A DNA stretch of 64,000 nt from Steinernema hermaphroditum (lineage: Eukaryota > Nematoda > Chromadorea > Rhabditida > Steinernematidae): assembly GCA_030435675.1 (NCBI GenBank), contig CM059622.1, positions 7,564,001 to 7,628,000 on the forward strand, read 5' to 3'. Positions 34,586 through 50,867 of this stretch are shown one piece after another; the stretch's first letter is position 1; every line of letters starts with the position of its first letter. The notes under the pieces were generated by a model that had not been told where the DNA came from, made no database searches, and saw nothing but the letters and a program-made list of their open reading frames with translations. Made by a program: the position numbers and the translations under genes.

Positions 34586-34771
34586 TTCTCTTGGTCACGA
34601 AAATTGTTGGATTATTTGTTAGTTTGTGCTTGTACAAATGAATATTTTTCGAAATTCACGTTTTCGCTTCGGGAGCACGCCGCGCTCGCGCGCGCAGTGA
34701 GTTCGATCTTCGACTACCTGCGAAGCGGCGAGCGTGCCCATCGTTTCTCTAGCTTCGTATTTCCGTTGAAG

Positions 34772-36784
34772 ATGGTCGAACAGCAGTGCAGTCCGTTCCG
34801 GAACGTTGGTGAGTACTCCTGTCATCATGCACCCTTTAACCTCACCTTCAGACAGGTGGCTGTCTCGGAAGGATTCCAGCGCCTACGAGAAATATCGCGA
34901 TCGAAACCGAGGAATCGTCAAAGAATTCGGTATGTCTATTTCGTCGTTGTCTGCGTCTCATGTATGTCTACGTCACGAGTATCTCTGTCTAGCCTCAGCA
35001 TCTTTCGGGGGCAGTTCTGATGCATGTACTTTCAGAGCTAAAATTCAGCTGTGGCAAGAAGAATGTTTTTGAAGAGGCTCTCGTCGAACTCGGGCAGACC
35101 AACGTGCCGAGAGCCGCCGTCTTTTTGGAGGTACCCATTCTACTTCCCCCTCATGATCCCTGGACACTCGCTTTAGGCCTTCCATAACCGTTTGAAGAGA
35201 GAGGGGCGTGCTCTGAAGTGCGCGATTCGGTGTGGACCGATTTTGAAACTTGTAGTTTTTGCCGGAGTGCCTTTCGACGTCGAGTTCACCCTCAAGGAGG
35301 CTATAAAGTCCAACAACTACGAAGTCATCGAATCCATCACGTTGCTGCGCGAGAAGCTAAAGTGCACCCCGAAGTTCTTCCACAACATCCTTTGGGAGGC
35401 GACCCGCACTGTGCGCGATCCCGTCATCTTCCAGCTACTGAGCGAGATTGCAAACGTCGCCATGCGGGATGACTCTGGGCGGAACATTCTCCATCTCCTG
35501 GCTGAAATAAATGACGCGGACAGAAGCCAGGCGCTGGTAGAAGTGTTCTGTGAGGCACAGAAACAGCGGATTCCCGATCTTCTTGTCCTTCCGGACGCCA
35601 GCGGCGCAACTCCATTCCAAGTGGCATTGCGGCAAGCGAACTACCATTTCATACGGTAGGGCACTCTGGGAGAACCCTTTCACCACGCAGTGTTTCAGAG
35701 AGGTGTTCGAGAATTCTTCCACTGTGGACGAGAAGCCATTCACACAGTACCTGGGAGAGGATTTCCAACTCGAGCAAATCGATTCCCAGGAGGTGAAGGA
35801 TCTCTTCGGGCGGTGCGTCAAAAAGGCCAATCCGGACGAACTAAACTGCCTCTCCAGGTGGGTGGCGATCTCCTTGTCCTCCTTCCTGAAAATGATTTAG
35901 TGACATAAGCGATGGCGATGAACGCTATCCTATTCCTGCGTATAACCGCTCGAGTAAGAGAGACGTTCGACTGCCTGCCTTCGAGTACATCACCATGGTG
36001 CAGGGGATTCCAGATAGCACAATCTATGACCTCGCGGTGGTGCGTTTCTGCTTCTCTTCTTGATGATCTAGCGGTTTTTCAGAGTTGCCGCTGCCGTGAC
36101 GGCTGCGGAAGCTTTTGCCAATCCTGTGAATCCGAGAAGATCACCAAGCAGAGGAAGGCTAACAAGTACATCTACGTCGCTGAGTGCACCCCTGCGTGTC
36201 ACTGTTTGCTCCAGTGTGAGCAAAGACAGTCGCTGAAGTACCTCCACTTTGCTCTTCGCTACGAGGTTGTGCCCTGACTTCCGACTTCTGTGACTTTTCC
36301 CCTTTCAGCTGTGGTACAGCGAGCACAAGGGTTGGGGTGTTCACTACATAGGCCTCGACGATATCAGATGTGACGACACCATCGACGGCAACATGGTGAT
36401 CGCTGAGTACGTCGGAGTTGCAAAGAAAGGTGGCCGCTGTGAAGACCTCTACGAATTCGAAACCATCGGCTGTGTAAGTGTTTTGATGACAGTGATTTCA
36501 AAGAACCTCTCTTGTTTTAGGACAACGAAACGTATGCTATAAGCGCCAAGGAGCGGGGAAACTTCACGAGATTCATCAACCATAGCTGCGACCCCAACTT
36601 GAGGGCAGAGATCCATGTTCGCGATTCCGGGAACCGCGCCTTTCCGCACCTCGTTCTGGTCACCAACCAGATGATTCACTTTGGTGATGAGCTGACGATC
36701 GATTACGGTGACGCCTACTGGAAGGCCCTGAAGGATGAGAAGGCCTGCCGTTGCGGATCTGAAAAATGTAGATATCCCACATAG
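34772..36784 (+). CDS. Histone H3K9 methyltransferase, EHMT (G9a/GLP) type
   Basis: It starts MVEQQCSPFRNV and has an N-terminal region without known motifs. An ankyrin-like stretch follows (DDSGRNILHLLAEINDADRS; DASGATPFQVALRQANYHFI), then a pre-SET segment (DISDGDERYPIPAYNRSS; CRCRDGCGSFCQSC; ECTPACHCLLQC). The SET core comprises KGWGVHYIGLDDI, VIAEYVGVAKKGGRCE, FTRFINHSCDPNLRAEIHV (cofactor site NHSCDPN) and FGDELTIDYGDAYW. The post-SET CRCGSEKCRYPT provides the zinc cysteines. Ankyrin repeats plus pre-SET/SET/post-SET, and the DISDGDERYPIP block, fit G9a/GLP better than SUV39. At about 560 aa it is shorter than vertebrate EHMT and shows only part of the ankyrin array. It lies 187 bp after NFS1. 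Intron phases were checked at most joins. Confidence 0.82.
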
Positions 36785-37587
36785 GCGTAATTTCGATAAG
36801 TTTTATGTGAATTTTAGTAAGTAAATGTAAGGCGATTCGTTCCCCTGTTTGCGCATTGCGCCTGAAGTTGGCGACTCGGTGGCCAAAACGAGTGTCTGCG
36901 CGCGAGAACAACGGCTGGACCGTCGGCGAAGTGTCATTCTCGATCAGCCTGCACAAACATTTCTCTTTTTTGTTCGCCCGAAGGGTTGTAGCGACGCTCA
37001 GAGGCGACCTCCTGACCGCGAGATGGATGGCTCGGGAACGTGAAAAGACACTTTGCAATTAGAAGAGCTCGGATAAGTGGAGTGCGGAACCTGTTCCTCC
37101 CAGAGTTTCCTCCAAGGAGTTCCTTAATTAGGCCTGCACGCTTCACCGCCGAACCGCCCTCCTAATCCGCCGTTTTCGGTTTCGTTCGCCCACTCGAGCG
37201 GAACGGCCTTAGCTACTGGCGACGTCCTTACCTGGCGCCTCTCTCTTAGCGCACTCGAGCGCTATGATTTCGGCCACTTCGGCGGCCTTCCGTTGGGGCT
37301 GCGCGCCGTATCCGCGACCTTGATCCGGACAGATCCACTTCAGCCGCCGTCACTCAGGGGCTCCACTAACAGACAGCGAATTGACAGCCGTTTATTACCG
37401 CGCACAACAGATTATATGTACAAACAACGTTGCCGGGAGGCCGGGGTTACGGTAAAGACTCATCCTATGGAAGGCGGTTTCTGTGGATAAAGCTTTGGAA
37501 AAGGAAAACGCGGAACTCCGTGGCAAGACCCGTGTTAGTTGTAACCGTAGATAGCACCGAGAGATAGAAATCTGTGACCTAGAGGAC
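36785..37587. other. Convergent 3' region between EHMT and semaphorin
   Basis: This holds the 3' UTRs of two genes facing each other. The short frames here are overlapping shadows of each other and match nothing. No RNA gene or repeat was seen. Confidence 0.45.
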
Positions 37588-40500
37588 CTAGAGGTACGTC
37601 TGCTTGGAGTAGAGGGCCGAGGGGGAGAGGCCGCCGCGGCCGAGGGTCCCCTCGGCGTAGGCCGGTGGCGGCAATGGCCCGGTCTCGTAGGCGTTGATGG
37701 GCTTCTCGTTGGAGGGGATGGCCGGCGGCGTCGTGGGTGGCGCGGAGCCCGACGAGGAGACTGTGAGTACAGTGGAGGGTGGCTTGTAGTAGGAGGAGGA
37801 GAGCGACTTCTTCTCGCTGGAGAGGACGTACATACGGTAGGTGAAGCAGATGCCGAGGAAGACGCCGATGAGCAGCGCGAGCACGCCGACGCCGAGGCCG
37901 ACGACGATGATAGGCACGCCGCGGAGGCCGGCCTCTGCAAGGAGACGTTCGGGTACGGTGGGTGGAGGTACGGTACCTGCGGCCCCTGAGGCGAGGAGCG
38001 TCGTCACCTGGGTGCTCGTGTTCTTCGGATCGCTCCACTCCTGCGAGGCGAAGTGGGTGGCGCGAAGGAGCTTCGGAGTACGGCCGGGCTGGTCCATGAG
38101 CATCTTGTTCTCGACGTGGGCCTGTCCCTGGCACCGGGAGTCGTCGCCGGAGTCGACGCTCTGCACAAAGCGCTCGCGGTCGCTTCTGAAGCGGGCATCA
38201 GGGGTGCTCCTCTGCCGAGGGGACTCACATGCGGGACACGGAGACGACGTCGCACTGCTTGCGCTGCAGGTCAAAGGCGCAGTGAGGGTCGCGGAGGGCG
38301 ACGCACTCCGCACATGAATAGCTCGCGTTGCAAAAAGCCACGAGTGTCCGGAAGACGCGCGTCTCTGTCACCGTCACCAGCTTCGTCGCCTCCTCGACGA
38401 GCAGCAGGCGTCGGATCGGCACCGAGGCCACCCGCATCGAGAGGACCTGGTGGGAGATAAGACGGCCGGGGGCGCCGGCGCGGGCGAGATTCACGATCTT
38501 GAGGACGTTGCCGCGGTCGCTGCCGACGTAGAGGATGTCGTAGAAGCGGCCGTCGAGGGCGGGCGCCTGCGCCTCGACGACCACCTGGGTCATCTGCTCG
38601 GGGCCACGCTGCACGGAGACGGGCTCCGCGAAGAAGTTGCCCACCGGACGCTCCATGAGCATGTTGGAGCGCGCTGTCTTCAGCTGGGCATCGGAGAGGT
38701 TGGCGGCGGCGAACTCGCACTCGTGCGCCCGCGGCGCCGACTTCGATACCTTCGTCACCTTCCAGGGGTCGCCGGCGCGGTCCTGCGTGAGGTAGTTGGA
38801 GGTGGCGAAGACGGCCCAGATCTGGGAAATATCGAACGCGCAGACGGCCGACTGGGAGACGCCGCTGAGGGAGGAGGTGAAGACGGCGTAGACGAGGTTC
38901 GAGGCAGGCGTCCGGGGCCGCGCCGGCACCAGCGCCGAGATGGACTGGAGACGGTCGAAGTAGAAGGGGAAGTCGCCGGGGATGGAGCAGTTGAGGCGAG
39001 CCTTGGCGAACGTCGTCCACTGGTTAGGGTAGCTCGGGTGGTTGCCCAGGTCGTTGGCGCAGACGCGGGCGACGCGCGAGTAGATCGTCGGGCCGCAGTT
39101 GTCGCACTCCACGGCCTCCTCGGCGAACCACATCATCACGTGCTGCAACCATCTCGTCACTCAGGGGTCCCGGAGGTGCGCGCAGCCCTAATCCTCGACG
39201 CATATTGTCATCTACAAATAGCGAAGACGCGCGTCGTCGTTATGACTGCACGCGCCACTGAGTAATTGTGGGCGAAACAAGTCCCCCCGAGGCTCTCAAA
39301 TAATCTGTTTTTTGGTTCAAATATTTCGCCGCAATTTTGAGAACTGAATGTTGGGGGTACGGTAGCGCCAAGGGCGCAAAGGGTGCCGCAGGGCCTCAAG
39401 GGGCGCCTGTTGTTTGTACAACACAATTATGCAGAGTTACACAGCGCGACTGGCGCGGCACCAGAGAACGGCTCACCTCTTTGTGCTTCATGGCGCCGAC
39501 GAACTGGGGCTTGTTGAGGAACTTGTCGTCGGCCTGCTCGGTGCGCACGCCGAGATCGTGCTCCCGGGAGACGTTCCTTCGGTGGATCAGGGCGTCGCCA
39601 CCCGCGAAGTCGGCCACTGAAAGGACGAGAAATCAGCGAAAGTCGGGCGCACCCCTAGAGGATTCGGAACCGAAGACAATTGGCGATCCGTCACCTCTCT
39701 TTCGACTTCGTTCGAATTGTGACACCTCTGCGCAGCGCTAATGCGCGATCCATCACCGGTGGCCCTGTCGCCGTCTAATTAACGACCGCGCATGCCTAAC
39801 GGGGTTGACGTACCTGTGCCCGTGTAGAGCATGTCGCCGTCGCGGAAGAAGGTGGAATTGTGGTTCGGGTCGAACGGCGACAGACCCTTCGCCTCGAAAG
39901 TGAGCACCTCCCGGAGGTCCTCGCCCTGGGGACCATCCTCGAAGACCTTGCACCAGGGCAAGAAGGCGTTCGTGCCGCAGACGAGCACTCCGCCGCGGGT
40001 GTCTCGCGAGAGCACCCTGATGAAGTTCTGGCACTCATTCTGCAAGGGGTACGGTAAATGCCTCGCCTCCCGGAACCGTTTACCTCCGATTTGCCCTTCA
40101 TGCGGCAGTCCTTGTGGACGGCGTCGGCGGGGGGCCACAGGACGTTCCACGCGTCGTCGCCTCTGAAGGTATGAAGAGAGACGTTGTAGACGGCGTTTCT
40201 GCAAAAACGGGACCTCACGATCACAGAAAAAGGGACACTTACCGCGCCCCGATGAGGAGACGGTCGCCGTCCAGGTCGAGAAGCTTGAAATTCTCCCCCT
40301 CGACGCCCGATTCGAAGACTGCCACATTCGGATCTGCAAGATGTGGGTACGGTGTGAGTCAGGCAACTTTTTCGCTCGTCTTCCACGCGTCGTTTATGCA
40401 AATGGACAGTTTAGAAGCGCTTCCCGCAGTGGCGACCTTGTCGCCCCTCGCGACCTCAAAAGGTCCGATGCCTATCGCCGCGATCGGATCTCGAAGATCG

Positions 40501-40992
40501 TGTCGTCGGGGCGATAAGACTCTTCGGGGCACCCCCGGGAACACGGCGGCGTCTCTTCTGGCGATGCTTATCGCCTCTCCGACACGGTTCACCTCTGTTT
40601 GCGCTTCCCGAAGGCGTCGCCGTCTTCGGTACGATCGATCGCCGACCCGATTTTGCCCTTCAACGCCGTTTTTTCGCCCGCGTGCGGGTTATACGATCTG
40701 GAGGCGCCCAACTCCCCGGCCCGCTAAGCCCCAATTAAAAGTGCTCCCCTAGAGGCGAGTAGCAGCCGGACTCTGGTCAGAGGCCACATGCATGGGGACG
40801 TCCCCGAGGAGTCGATGGGAAGTCGCCCAGGCGCCCTTCGATGCCCGAGGCGATGGGATTAGAGGCGACTCTAAGGAGTCGATCCACGATCAGAAGACGT
40901 ATGGACTCACCTTGGCGCAGATCAACGACACGGGGCTCGGTGGAGCCGAGGCGGAGCAGGAGGCAGAGGAGAAGCGGTGCTCTGAGGATCAT
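37588..40992 (-). CDS. Transmembrane semaphorin, class-1 like
   Basis: An axon-guidance or cell-contact ligand for plexins. Exon 1 (40911-40992) gives a signal peptide, MILRAPLLLCLLLRLGS. After an intron of about 570 nt the Sema domain begins: VAVFESGVEGENFKLLDLDG, NAVYNVSLHTF, NECQNFIRVLSRDTRGGVLV, CGTNAFLPWCKVFED, FDPNHNSTFFRDGDMLYTGT, VADFAGGDALIHRR, RTEQADDKFLNKPQFVGAM, YSRVARVCANDLGNHPSYPN and LNCSIPGDFPFYFDRLQS. A PSI-like cysteine segment follows (CNASYSCAECVALRDPHCAF), then a stem and one membrane helix (VPIIVVGLGVGVLALLIGVF), and a short Pro/Ser-rich cytoplasmic tail ending SKQTYL. There is no Ig or thrombospondin domain, which fits invertebrate class 1 (nematode smp-1/smp-2). Codon use is notably GC-rich. 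Confidence 0.88.
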
Positions 40993-43900
40993 GATGTGTG
41001 GACGTTCGACAGTCTTAGCTCATGCTCTGAAAGGTGATAAGAAAAACGAGAGGGTCTGAGTGGTCAGTCGCGCGCCCGCGACGCGATTCGGGCGATTGTC
41101 GCTGTCGCCGCGGCGTCGAGGCGATCGGAGGCGGCGCCTCGGGGGGCGGCGCCTCCCCGATCCCCTTCTCGATAACGTCGGGAACAATGCCTCCGGAGGC
41201 GACAAGTGGAGCGGATTCTGTCAGATCTGCACTCGGGGAGGGCGTCCTCGAGGTGACGGGTAATTAGAGGGCTAATTGTGCGCTAATTTGGCCTTCCTTC
41301 GACCCCCAAAGAGGCGACATTGATGGCACGCAGGAAGCGTCCAGAGGTTCAAGGCTGCTTGGGCCCCGAAGGAGCCAAAAAACGCGTTTACCTAACCCCG
41401 TTGCCTCGATTCGACGGAAATTTCCCTCCGAAGAAGGTCGTCCGTCTTCCGCCTTCTTCATGAATTAATAAACCCTACCGTAATCCACTTTTTACGATTG
41501 CGCAAGAGCGATTTCATTTCATTTCCTACAACAAATTCGCCGGTCATTAACATTTAATGCGTCGAGGGTCTCGCCGCGAACCGAACGGGCGCGCAGAGAT
41601 CGTGGCGGGAGACAAGAAGCCGATTGGCGCCTCTCCTAACAGGTTCCTCGGATGGCTTCCGAAGTGGATTCGAGGCGCTTCTGGAGGATCCGTTCGACGA
41701 CAGTCGCTCCCTAATGGGTCCATAAAATTAGTTGGCGCCTCGACCTTCGCAACATTTTGGCGCAGAAGTGACCTTTTGAGGGGACCGGACAGGAAAAGAA
41801 GAAGAAAAACGATGCAAATGTGACAGATCGAACCATTCTGCCGGGTGGGGCAGGGGCGAGACGGCATCAGGGGTGCCCCCAATGGAAGTTTGTGGAGGAT
41901 CGACGCTCGATCGCCGAGGAACAGAGAGTGCAACCCTCGATGTAAAGGATCATAAGTCATCGGACGACAACTGAGTTTTGCCAGAGACCACCCAACGAGA
42001 AACCTTTTTGGAGAATTCGGAGTCGAGACGAGAGGTTAAGTATGCATGGAAGGAAATGTCAGCCGTTCGAGAACAGATGACCGAGGGGACAGCCTGCATA
42101 ACTGAATAGGAGTGAGGGGTCCCACCTGGAACGAAGGTGTCAATCATCTGAGAACGGGCGTCTTTGCGAGCACATGTGCAACACGATTGCTCAAGTTTTG
42201 GAAACGCGCTTCCATAAAAGACCCGGTGGGACCAGTTGTGAGCGCCTTGTCGAGTCGCTGACAGGCAGAAGATCGATTACATCTTGTAGAATGGTGTGGT
42301 CACTTCGGAGTACACGGTCCGCGGAGTGTTCCTCACAAAAACAACGACTCCACGAGTAGTCTACCGTAGTCCAGCATCCGAAAGCAAATGCAAAGACGCA
42401 TGAGGAACAGGCCCTCGACACCTCTCGGGACGACTTAAGTCGCTAATTCCGAAGGTAAATCTCCGCCAAACAATGGACAAACAGACTCCGGTCCCCGGAG
42501 TCCTTTAGGGGAGCAGACGCGAGGGCTCCGTCCGGCGACGACGCGTCCGGGCCTTTAGGCAGTGACACAAAGTGTTTTGGCGGCTCCGGGGGGCGATGTT
42601 AGGGCGGCGCCCCACATGCCGTCACTGTGCGCACTCCTGAACGGCGTTTCTACGTGAGGCCGGCCCGAGGAAGCGATCTTATCGCGCTTTTGTTTTGGCG
42701 CGAAACAAATCTGCGCTAATTAAGCGTGACGGAGTCCGGTTTAGGTGTGCGCCTTCTGGCGGGTTAGGCAGTGAGCGCGATTACGCAAAGTCGCCTTATC
42801 GGGCCCCGAAAGGTGACTCCACTGATAATGACAATAAAGCGATCAGAGAAGACGGTCTTGAACCGGTCGATAGGGGTGCTTCGGATGGAACCGAGGGTGC
42901 TCAAGAAGGAGCCTCAAGAAGGCAGCTACCGAGTGAGGAAAGTCATGGGAAGAAACCGGCGATCCATTTTCGTTTTAGCGAGTGCAAACCGGTTGCGGCG
43001 GTCTTTCGCGACGCTTCCAAAACATCGCCACTTCTGCGCACCTCTATGGGGCTGCTTAACCTCAGGCGCTAGCGAGTGGAAGCTCTAGAGGGGAGTCTGT
43101 TTGACTTTTGAATCACCTAGAGAAGAAGCGTCCACTGCAGTGGTGACAAGACTGAGGTAGACGGAGTGGAAGAAGGCCAATTGAGAGGCCGAAGACGACA
43201 GCCAGATCGACGTCTTCAGTCGATAACCCAAACAAAAGAAGACTTTCTTTTTTCTCGTGGCGCAGCTCCTGCAGAGGAAGCCCGGCTTCTGCCATCTGCG
43301 AAGTGGATACGCCTGGCTCAGCCAGAGATGGCGACAACGAAGAGGAGAGTCCGAAAAGTCACGTCGAAAGCGTTCTGTTGTGGCTGTGACTCACTATGGG
43401 ACGTGAGACGGCGTAGCGCCGCCACAAAAGAATCTCAAAACACTCGGAATATTGTGGAGATCCGAGATCGGCGAGAGCGATTGGCGAGTCGGCACCTTTG
43501 TCTCTCCTCACTTGATAACCTTTCGGATGCTGATATGGCTAGACAAACTGTGATTCATCCAGCTGAGCAGAATTTGAATCTCCTTGTAGGCTGACCTTAG
43601 AAACCTTCAGTTCCCGACCCTACGTGGGAAGCAAAGAGTCAAATCTGCTTAGGCACTGATAAGGGAATCGAGGCACTCTCTCGGCACCGTAATCCGCTCC
43701 TTGGGAACTCTCAGAGAGTCTCGCAGAAGGCTGAGTCAGAGAAAAGCGGTCCAAAGGGCGCCGGGGCCGAAGACCACGCGTTTTCCAATTATCGAGTTAC
43801 GGTACTTCCACGTACCGCTTTCGGAAAACAAAGATTGTCGACTGGGAAGGGAGGAACGTCGACGGATCGGATTTCGGAGGATCGGCGGATCGATGGTTAG

Positions 43901-46900
43901 GGTAGTCTGTCGAGACGTCAAAAGTGCGAACGGATCGAGAATACGGCTGAGAAGACGCAAAAACGGATTTGTGACGATCGAAGAGAGTTTTTTGGAACTG
44001 GAGAGATCATCTGCGGACAAGAAGGAGGACGTCGTGTCGGGCAAAGATCGCTTTCGTCTTGAGGGGCGAGGACGGAGTGAACTCATCCTCTTGTTGTCCT
44101 ATTTTGCGGACGAAAACAAGGCAGTGCAAACACAGATAAGAAGTGGGCGAAGGTGCCAAATACGGGAGGCAAGGGCTCAGGATGTGATCTAGAGGTCACC
44201 TTCTGACTCTCTGGGGATAAGAGAGATGTACCCAGGTCTGCACGTTTCTGTCAAATGAAGTAGTCAAGGGGAACTTCTAAGACGAGGTTACATCGAGGAA
44301 AAGGAGGATGTCCTGAGGGCGTGTAGCTCCCAAAGAGGCGAATCGAAAGCGACATTTGTTCGGCAGCACTAATTCTCGTCGTTTCGGTCGAATTTCGGAA
44401 AAGGTGTTTCCTAATTCTACAGTTCCCAGGTTCTGGTTAGGGTGGGTCGCGCCGAAAAGTTATCACGAGTGCCTCCAAACAGTCCGACGGAGTGCACAAG
44501 AAGGACAAAAAGTTTTTATGGCGACAGTTTTTATTTTATTTTGCGATGGCGACAGAAAGTGCAAAGATGCGGACGTGTCCACGCCGGGAAGGTCGGATGG
44601 TCGAGGGGAGGGTTAGGAATGCGGCTGGGCCACGAGCGTCGACGCGGCTGTCGCCGATCAGATCTCGATGCCGCATTGTAATGAAATTAACGTCCTCGGG
44701 GCGCCGGATCGAAACGCGAGGCGCTTCCAAAGGAGTCCAAAGAGGTGCCGAAGGGCCTCGGAGTCGTAAATCACTCCGCGGCTCCTGCAGGCCTCGACTC
44801 CGCAGGCTCCCGCCAAGAACATGCAAAAGTCGGCCCGAGGAGGCTAATCAGAGGACTCGGCCGATGTCACGCGGAGGCTCTTCGGAGCCGATTGATCATA
44901 TTTGTGACAGATAGCTGTGTGTGGCCGTCGAACTCCGACGACGCGGATGGCCAAATCTCTTCGCAGCCATTGGATCTGAGATCTGAGCGAAGATCATCGG
45001 CCCTTGTCTACACGGAAAACGGAGACCACTGACCGGATCCTGTCGTCCGAACTTGCTCTGATTTAGGTAGAAAGAGGCTCAACCAGAGAAGCCACGTTCT
45101 TGAAATCCACCATCAGGACTGAATGTCTAGACAGTCTAGACAGTACTGCGATCGGCTAATGTCTAGGTCTCCGATTTCCGTCCAGACTAAAACAGACAAG
45201 GACGGGCGATCGTCGAGCAGACGTGTGATCAGAGATACGGTAGAGCGTAGCAAGGAAGAGGATAAGCAAGCAACTCGATGCCACCAGATCCTCCGATGTG
45301 CACAACGGCGATTAATTGGTGCGTTTTCCGGAGGCGTGAGTTCTTCAAAAAGTGAAATGTTTCAAATTGATGACCACAGGGCGGCATTTATCATTTTAGT
45401 GCCTAGGCCTGCGGACCCTCCTGCGGCGCGTATTAATCACATGAGAGTCCGGCGGAGGGTCGAGAGTTGCGACTTTCTTGGCGGACTCGTCGCGAGGCGA
45501 TAACGAGCCTCGTTAATAACGCCCGATCGCCTCGGTAAACAAAACAAAGGGCGCCTGGAGGACCTTGGAGTGACAATGTGGAAGGGAGCGCCGCTATTTG
45601 GGTTAACGGTCGAATATGATGTCGCCGGAGGATTATTCGCGGGGAGGAAAGTGGCGCCGTTAGCGCCCCTCGGTTGATTGGGGTCATAACCGACGACCGA
45701 AAGTGACCAATTATTGACCGACGATTGGGGAGGGGAGTGAGGGAGCGCGACGGAGGATACCGGGAAATTGCAGTGTTTGCTGATGTAAAGACCTGGGAAT
45801 GGTGTGCGAAGTGCAGGATTGGAAGAAGGAGGACTCTGACTGGGGATTTCTAGGAATATCTAGGATAGAAGATGGGTTAGAAGAGTCACGTCTTCCAGAG
45901 TGGTAAGGAATAACCGATTACAGTGCACATAGTAAGCGATAGCAAGACCACTGTAACTCATAATTTGGCATCTCGGACAGAGAAGGCGACCTATCCGGAG
46001 AGATTCGGGCGAAGAACTTATCCAAAAGGGGTTCAGAGCGTTTATTATTCAGAAAACGAGCAGATATCATTACGAAAGCGCTTTTTGCCAATTTCGTTTT
46101 AATTTGGTTCCACTAATAAGACGACCGAAGGCGTCGGAACCCGATTTCCATTTCACGGAACGACTTCGGCGCGGAGATCGGAATAAATCATTCCGATCCG
46201 GGGAACAGCGTCACCAACAGCTTCTTGTTGCGGCGGTGGTGGTCAATCGACTCGGATCGCCCTCACGCGGCGCAAAAAGGGCCCGATTGCGCGATCCCAG
46301 CTGACAGAGTCTCGGGGTCTTCCGTCATCCGCTGTATATACCCTCGCGCGCAAAAAAGAAACACGCGGCCGCCGCTTTGTGTCGTACAAAAGGGGACGAC
46401 GACGCGCCTCTGCTATGCGATCGCCGCCCGTCTTCTTAATCGCGTTTACCCACACGCTATGATCGTGAGGCGATCGGGCCGCCGAGCCGAGTGGAATTAT
46501 GCAGGCGAGGAAGTGGAGACCGGGGAGGGGCACTGCCACGGCTGACTGTGGATTCTGAAGGCGATCCGAAGCCGGTGAGGACTCTCACTCACATATCACT
46601 CGGTTTCTCGAATTGAAATTGACACGATCTATACCCTTTGCCCTTCACTGTAGCTGGGAGATCCTACTGTTGAGTTCCTCGAGACTTCTAGAAGAATTCT
46701 GGATACTGCAGACGTAGATTCGTGGCTAATGAAGGCCGCCACTTCAAATGCTCCGATCGTCCTCAAAGGCCGAGTTCTCACTCACTTGCTGATACCCACT
46801 TGAGTAACCCGCACCAGTGATCTCGAACGATGATCTTCCAAATCGCCCGTCTTCTTCATCGTTTTCCGAAAGTCGCAAACCCGTTGCAGGGTCGCGGTGT

Positions 46901-47606
46901 TACATGGACGCCATCGGCTGTCAGTCACAACGTCGCTATCCCTTGCTGGGTCTCTCTGACTTGGAAGCGTGCAAAAAGGAGAACTATTCAGGAGTGTAAG
47001 AGCCAAAACAAAAGTGTCCACAGCGGATTAGCTTATTTGCACAGCGCATCCTCTTACAGTATACCTTAAACACAAGGAAGTAGCAAACCCGCCGAGAAGA
47101 GCAGTCGTGGCGGCTCTCGCAACGAAGAGCCTGCTCCCACTCCACCCTCTTACTGTCTATTTTCGAATGTCGGCGCCTCAAAGTGTCTGGTCTGCGTGTC
47201 GGAGACGTCTCAGGGTCACTGAAACGTCTCCAGAACCAGATGATTCGTCTTCTACTCCGGCGCCCAGATTCTGAGAGAGAGGTGCTGCTCTGCGTCGTCC
47301 GCCTTGTGTCAGCAGAAAGCGTTGCTATGGCGCCGCGTGGCAACGTTTTCGACGGTTCGCTCCGCATTTAAACAGTTCTCATTTCAGCCGTCTACTTGAT
47401 GTTTAATTTGGTTTTTGTAGGCGCACTTTGGGCGGAGGAGTGTGGAGACGACGTGATGAAGCACCCCTCCAGGAATTGGCTTCTGTGGACATAGCGCGAT
47501 GATTATCTGTTCGTATTCGCTCTTATGCCCTTCGCATGATTCCAAGAGTACTTAAGAGTCACGACGCTCCTTGAACTAACGCTGTTCCTCGTTTCAGTGC
47601 GGTACC
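40993..47606. other. 6.6-kb stretch without recognisable genes
   Basis: Open frames exist on both strands (for example 42695-43072, 43166-43594 and 43701-44192 plus), but they overlap frames on the other strand, have no domain signature, and lack the short-intron pattern of real genes here. The motif GAGGCG/CGCCTC recurs, for example at 41118, 41196, 41311, 41628, 41672, 41736, 44335, 44718, 45494 and 47174. CTGTATATACC at about 46332 resembles a TATA box. The stretch lies between divergently transcribed semaphorin and PRPF4B and may be regulatory. Confidence 0.5.
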
Positions 47607-50321
<2,715 letters not shown>

Positions 50322-50395
50322 ATATTGTACCCGTGTGAAGGGCACGCCAAAGAATAAAACGTTCTATTTTCTTGAAACAGCACTACAATCACACT

Positions 50396-50867
50396 TCAGC
50401 AGTTCAGGTGGTTGATTTTGGTATCTTCGCCCTTTGTCACGTGAGTGTTCACAAATCGCTGTCCACAGTAGCCACATGCATGGTTTCCGGGCTTGTCCTG
50501 AAACATCCACCGTAGTTAAGCTTCACAGACGCCAACGAACCAGGTTGATGTAGACGCGGGGATGTCCGAGGGCACCGTTGCCTCCGTCACAACTGACAAC
50601 GTGCTCGTGCGTCTCAATGGGGGGAATGGCCGCGATGAGGTCCTGCGCCACGTTGGGGTTCACCATCTTGGGGGCCGTGTCGAAGCGCTGGAGACGATAG
50701 TCGGCTTGGTCCCAGGCCTGTCCGGTGTGGGTGACCTTGTCGAACACAGCGTTATCCTTCGTGACTTCTTGGGGAGCCGGAAGACCTTTCGTGCCCTTGT
50801 GGCGGATGGCGGTCGTCTGCCGGCCCGCAACGCGTAGAAGCCGTGCTGGGGCGATGAGTCGATTCAT
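50396..50867 (-). CDS. NDUFS6: NADH:ubiquinone oxidoreductase subunit S6 (complex I, zinc subunit)
   Basis: A small matrix-side subunit of mitochondrial complex I that binds zinc. It has a mitochondrial leader MNRLIAPARLLRVAGRQTT, then DKVTHTGQAWDQADYRLQRF, the core HEHVVSCDGGNGALGHPRVY, and after one intron DKPGNHACGYCGQRFV. The Cys and His of SCDGG...GHP and the CxxC of CGYC are the zinc ligands of the family. It ends INHLNC. The 3' splice site CTTTTCAG abuts the ATG directly. The gene is divergent from ARPC5 (717 bp apart) and its 3' end lies 75 bp from that of PRPF4B. Confidence 0.92.

Noticed and set aside
37395..39265. Several long alternative frames across the semaphorin gene
   Set aside because: High GC removes stops in all frames; only one frame encodes the conserved Sema, PSI and membrane segments.
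42695..44914. Long plus-strand frames in the gene-free gap
   Set aside because: They overlap equally long minus-strand frames, have biased low-information composition, and match no family or splice pattern.
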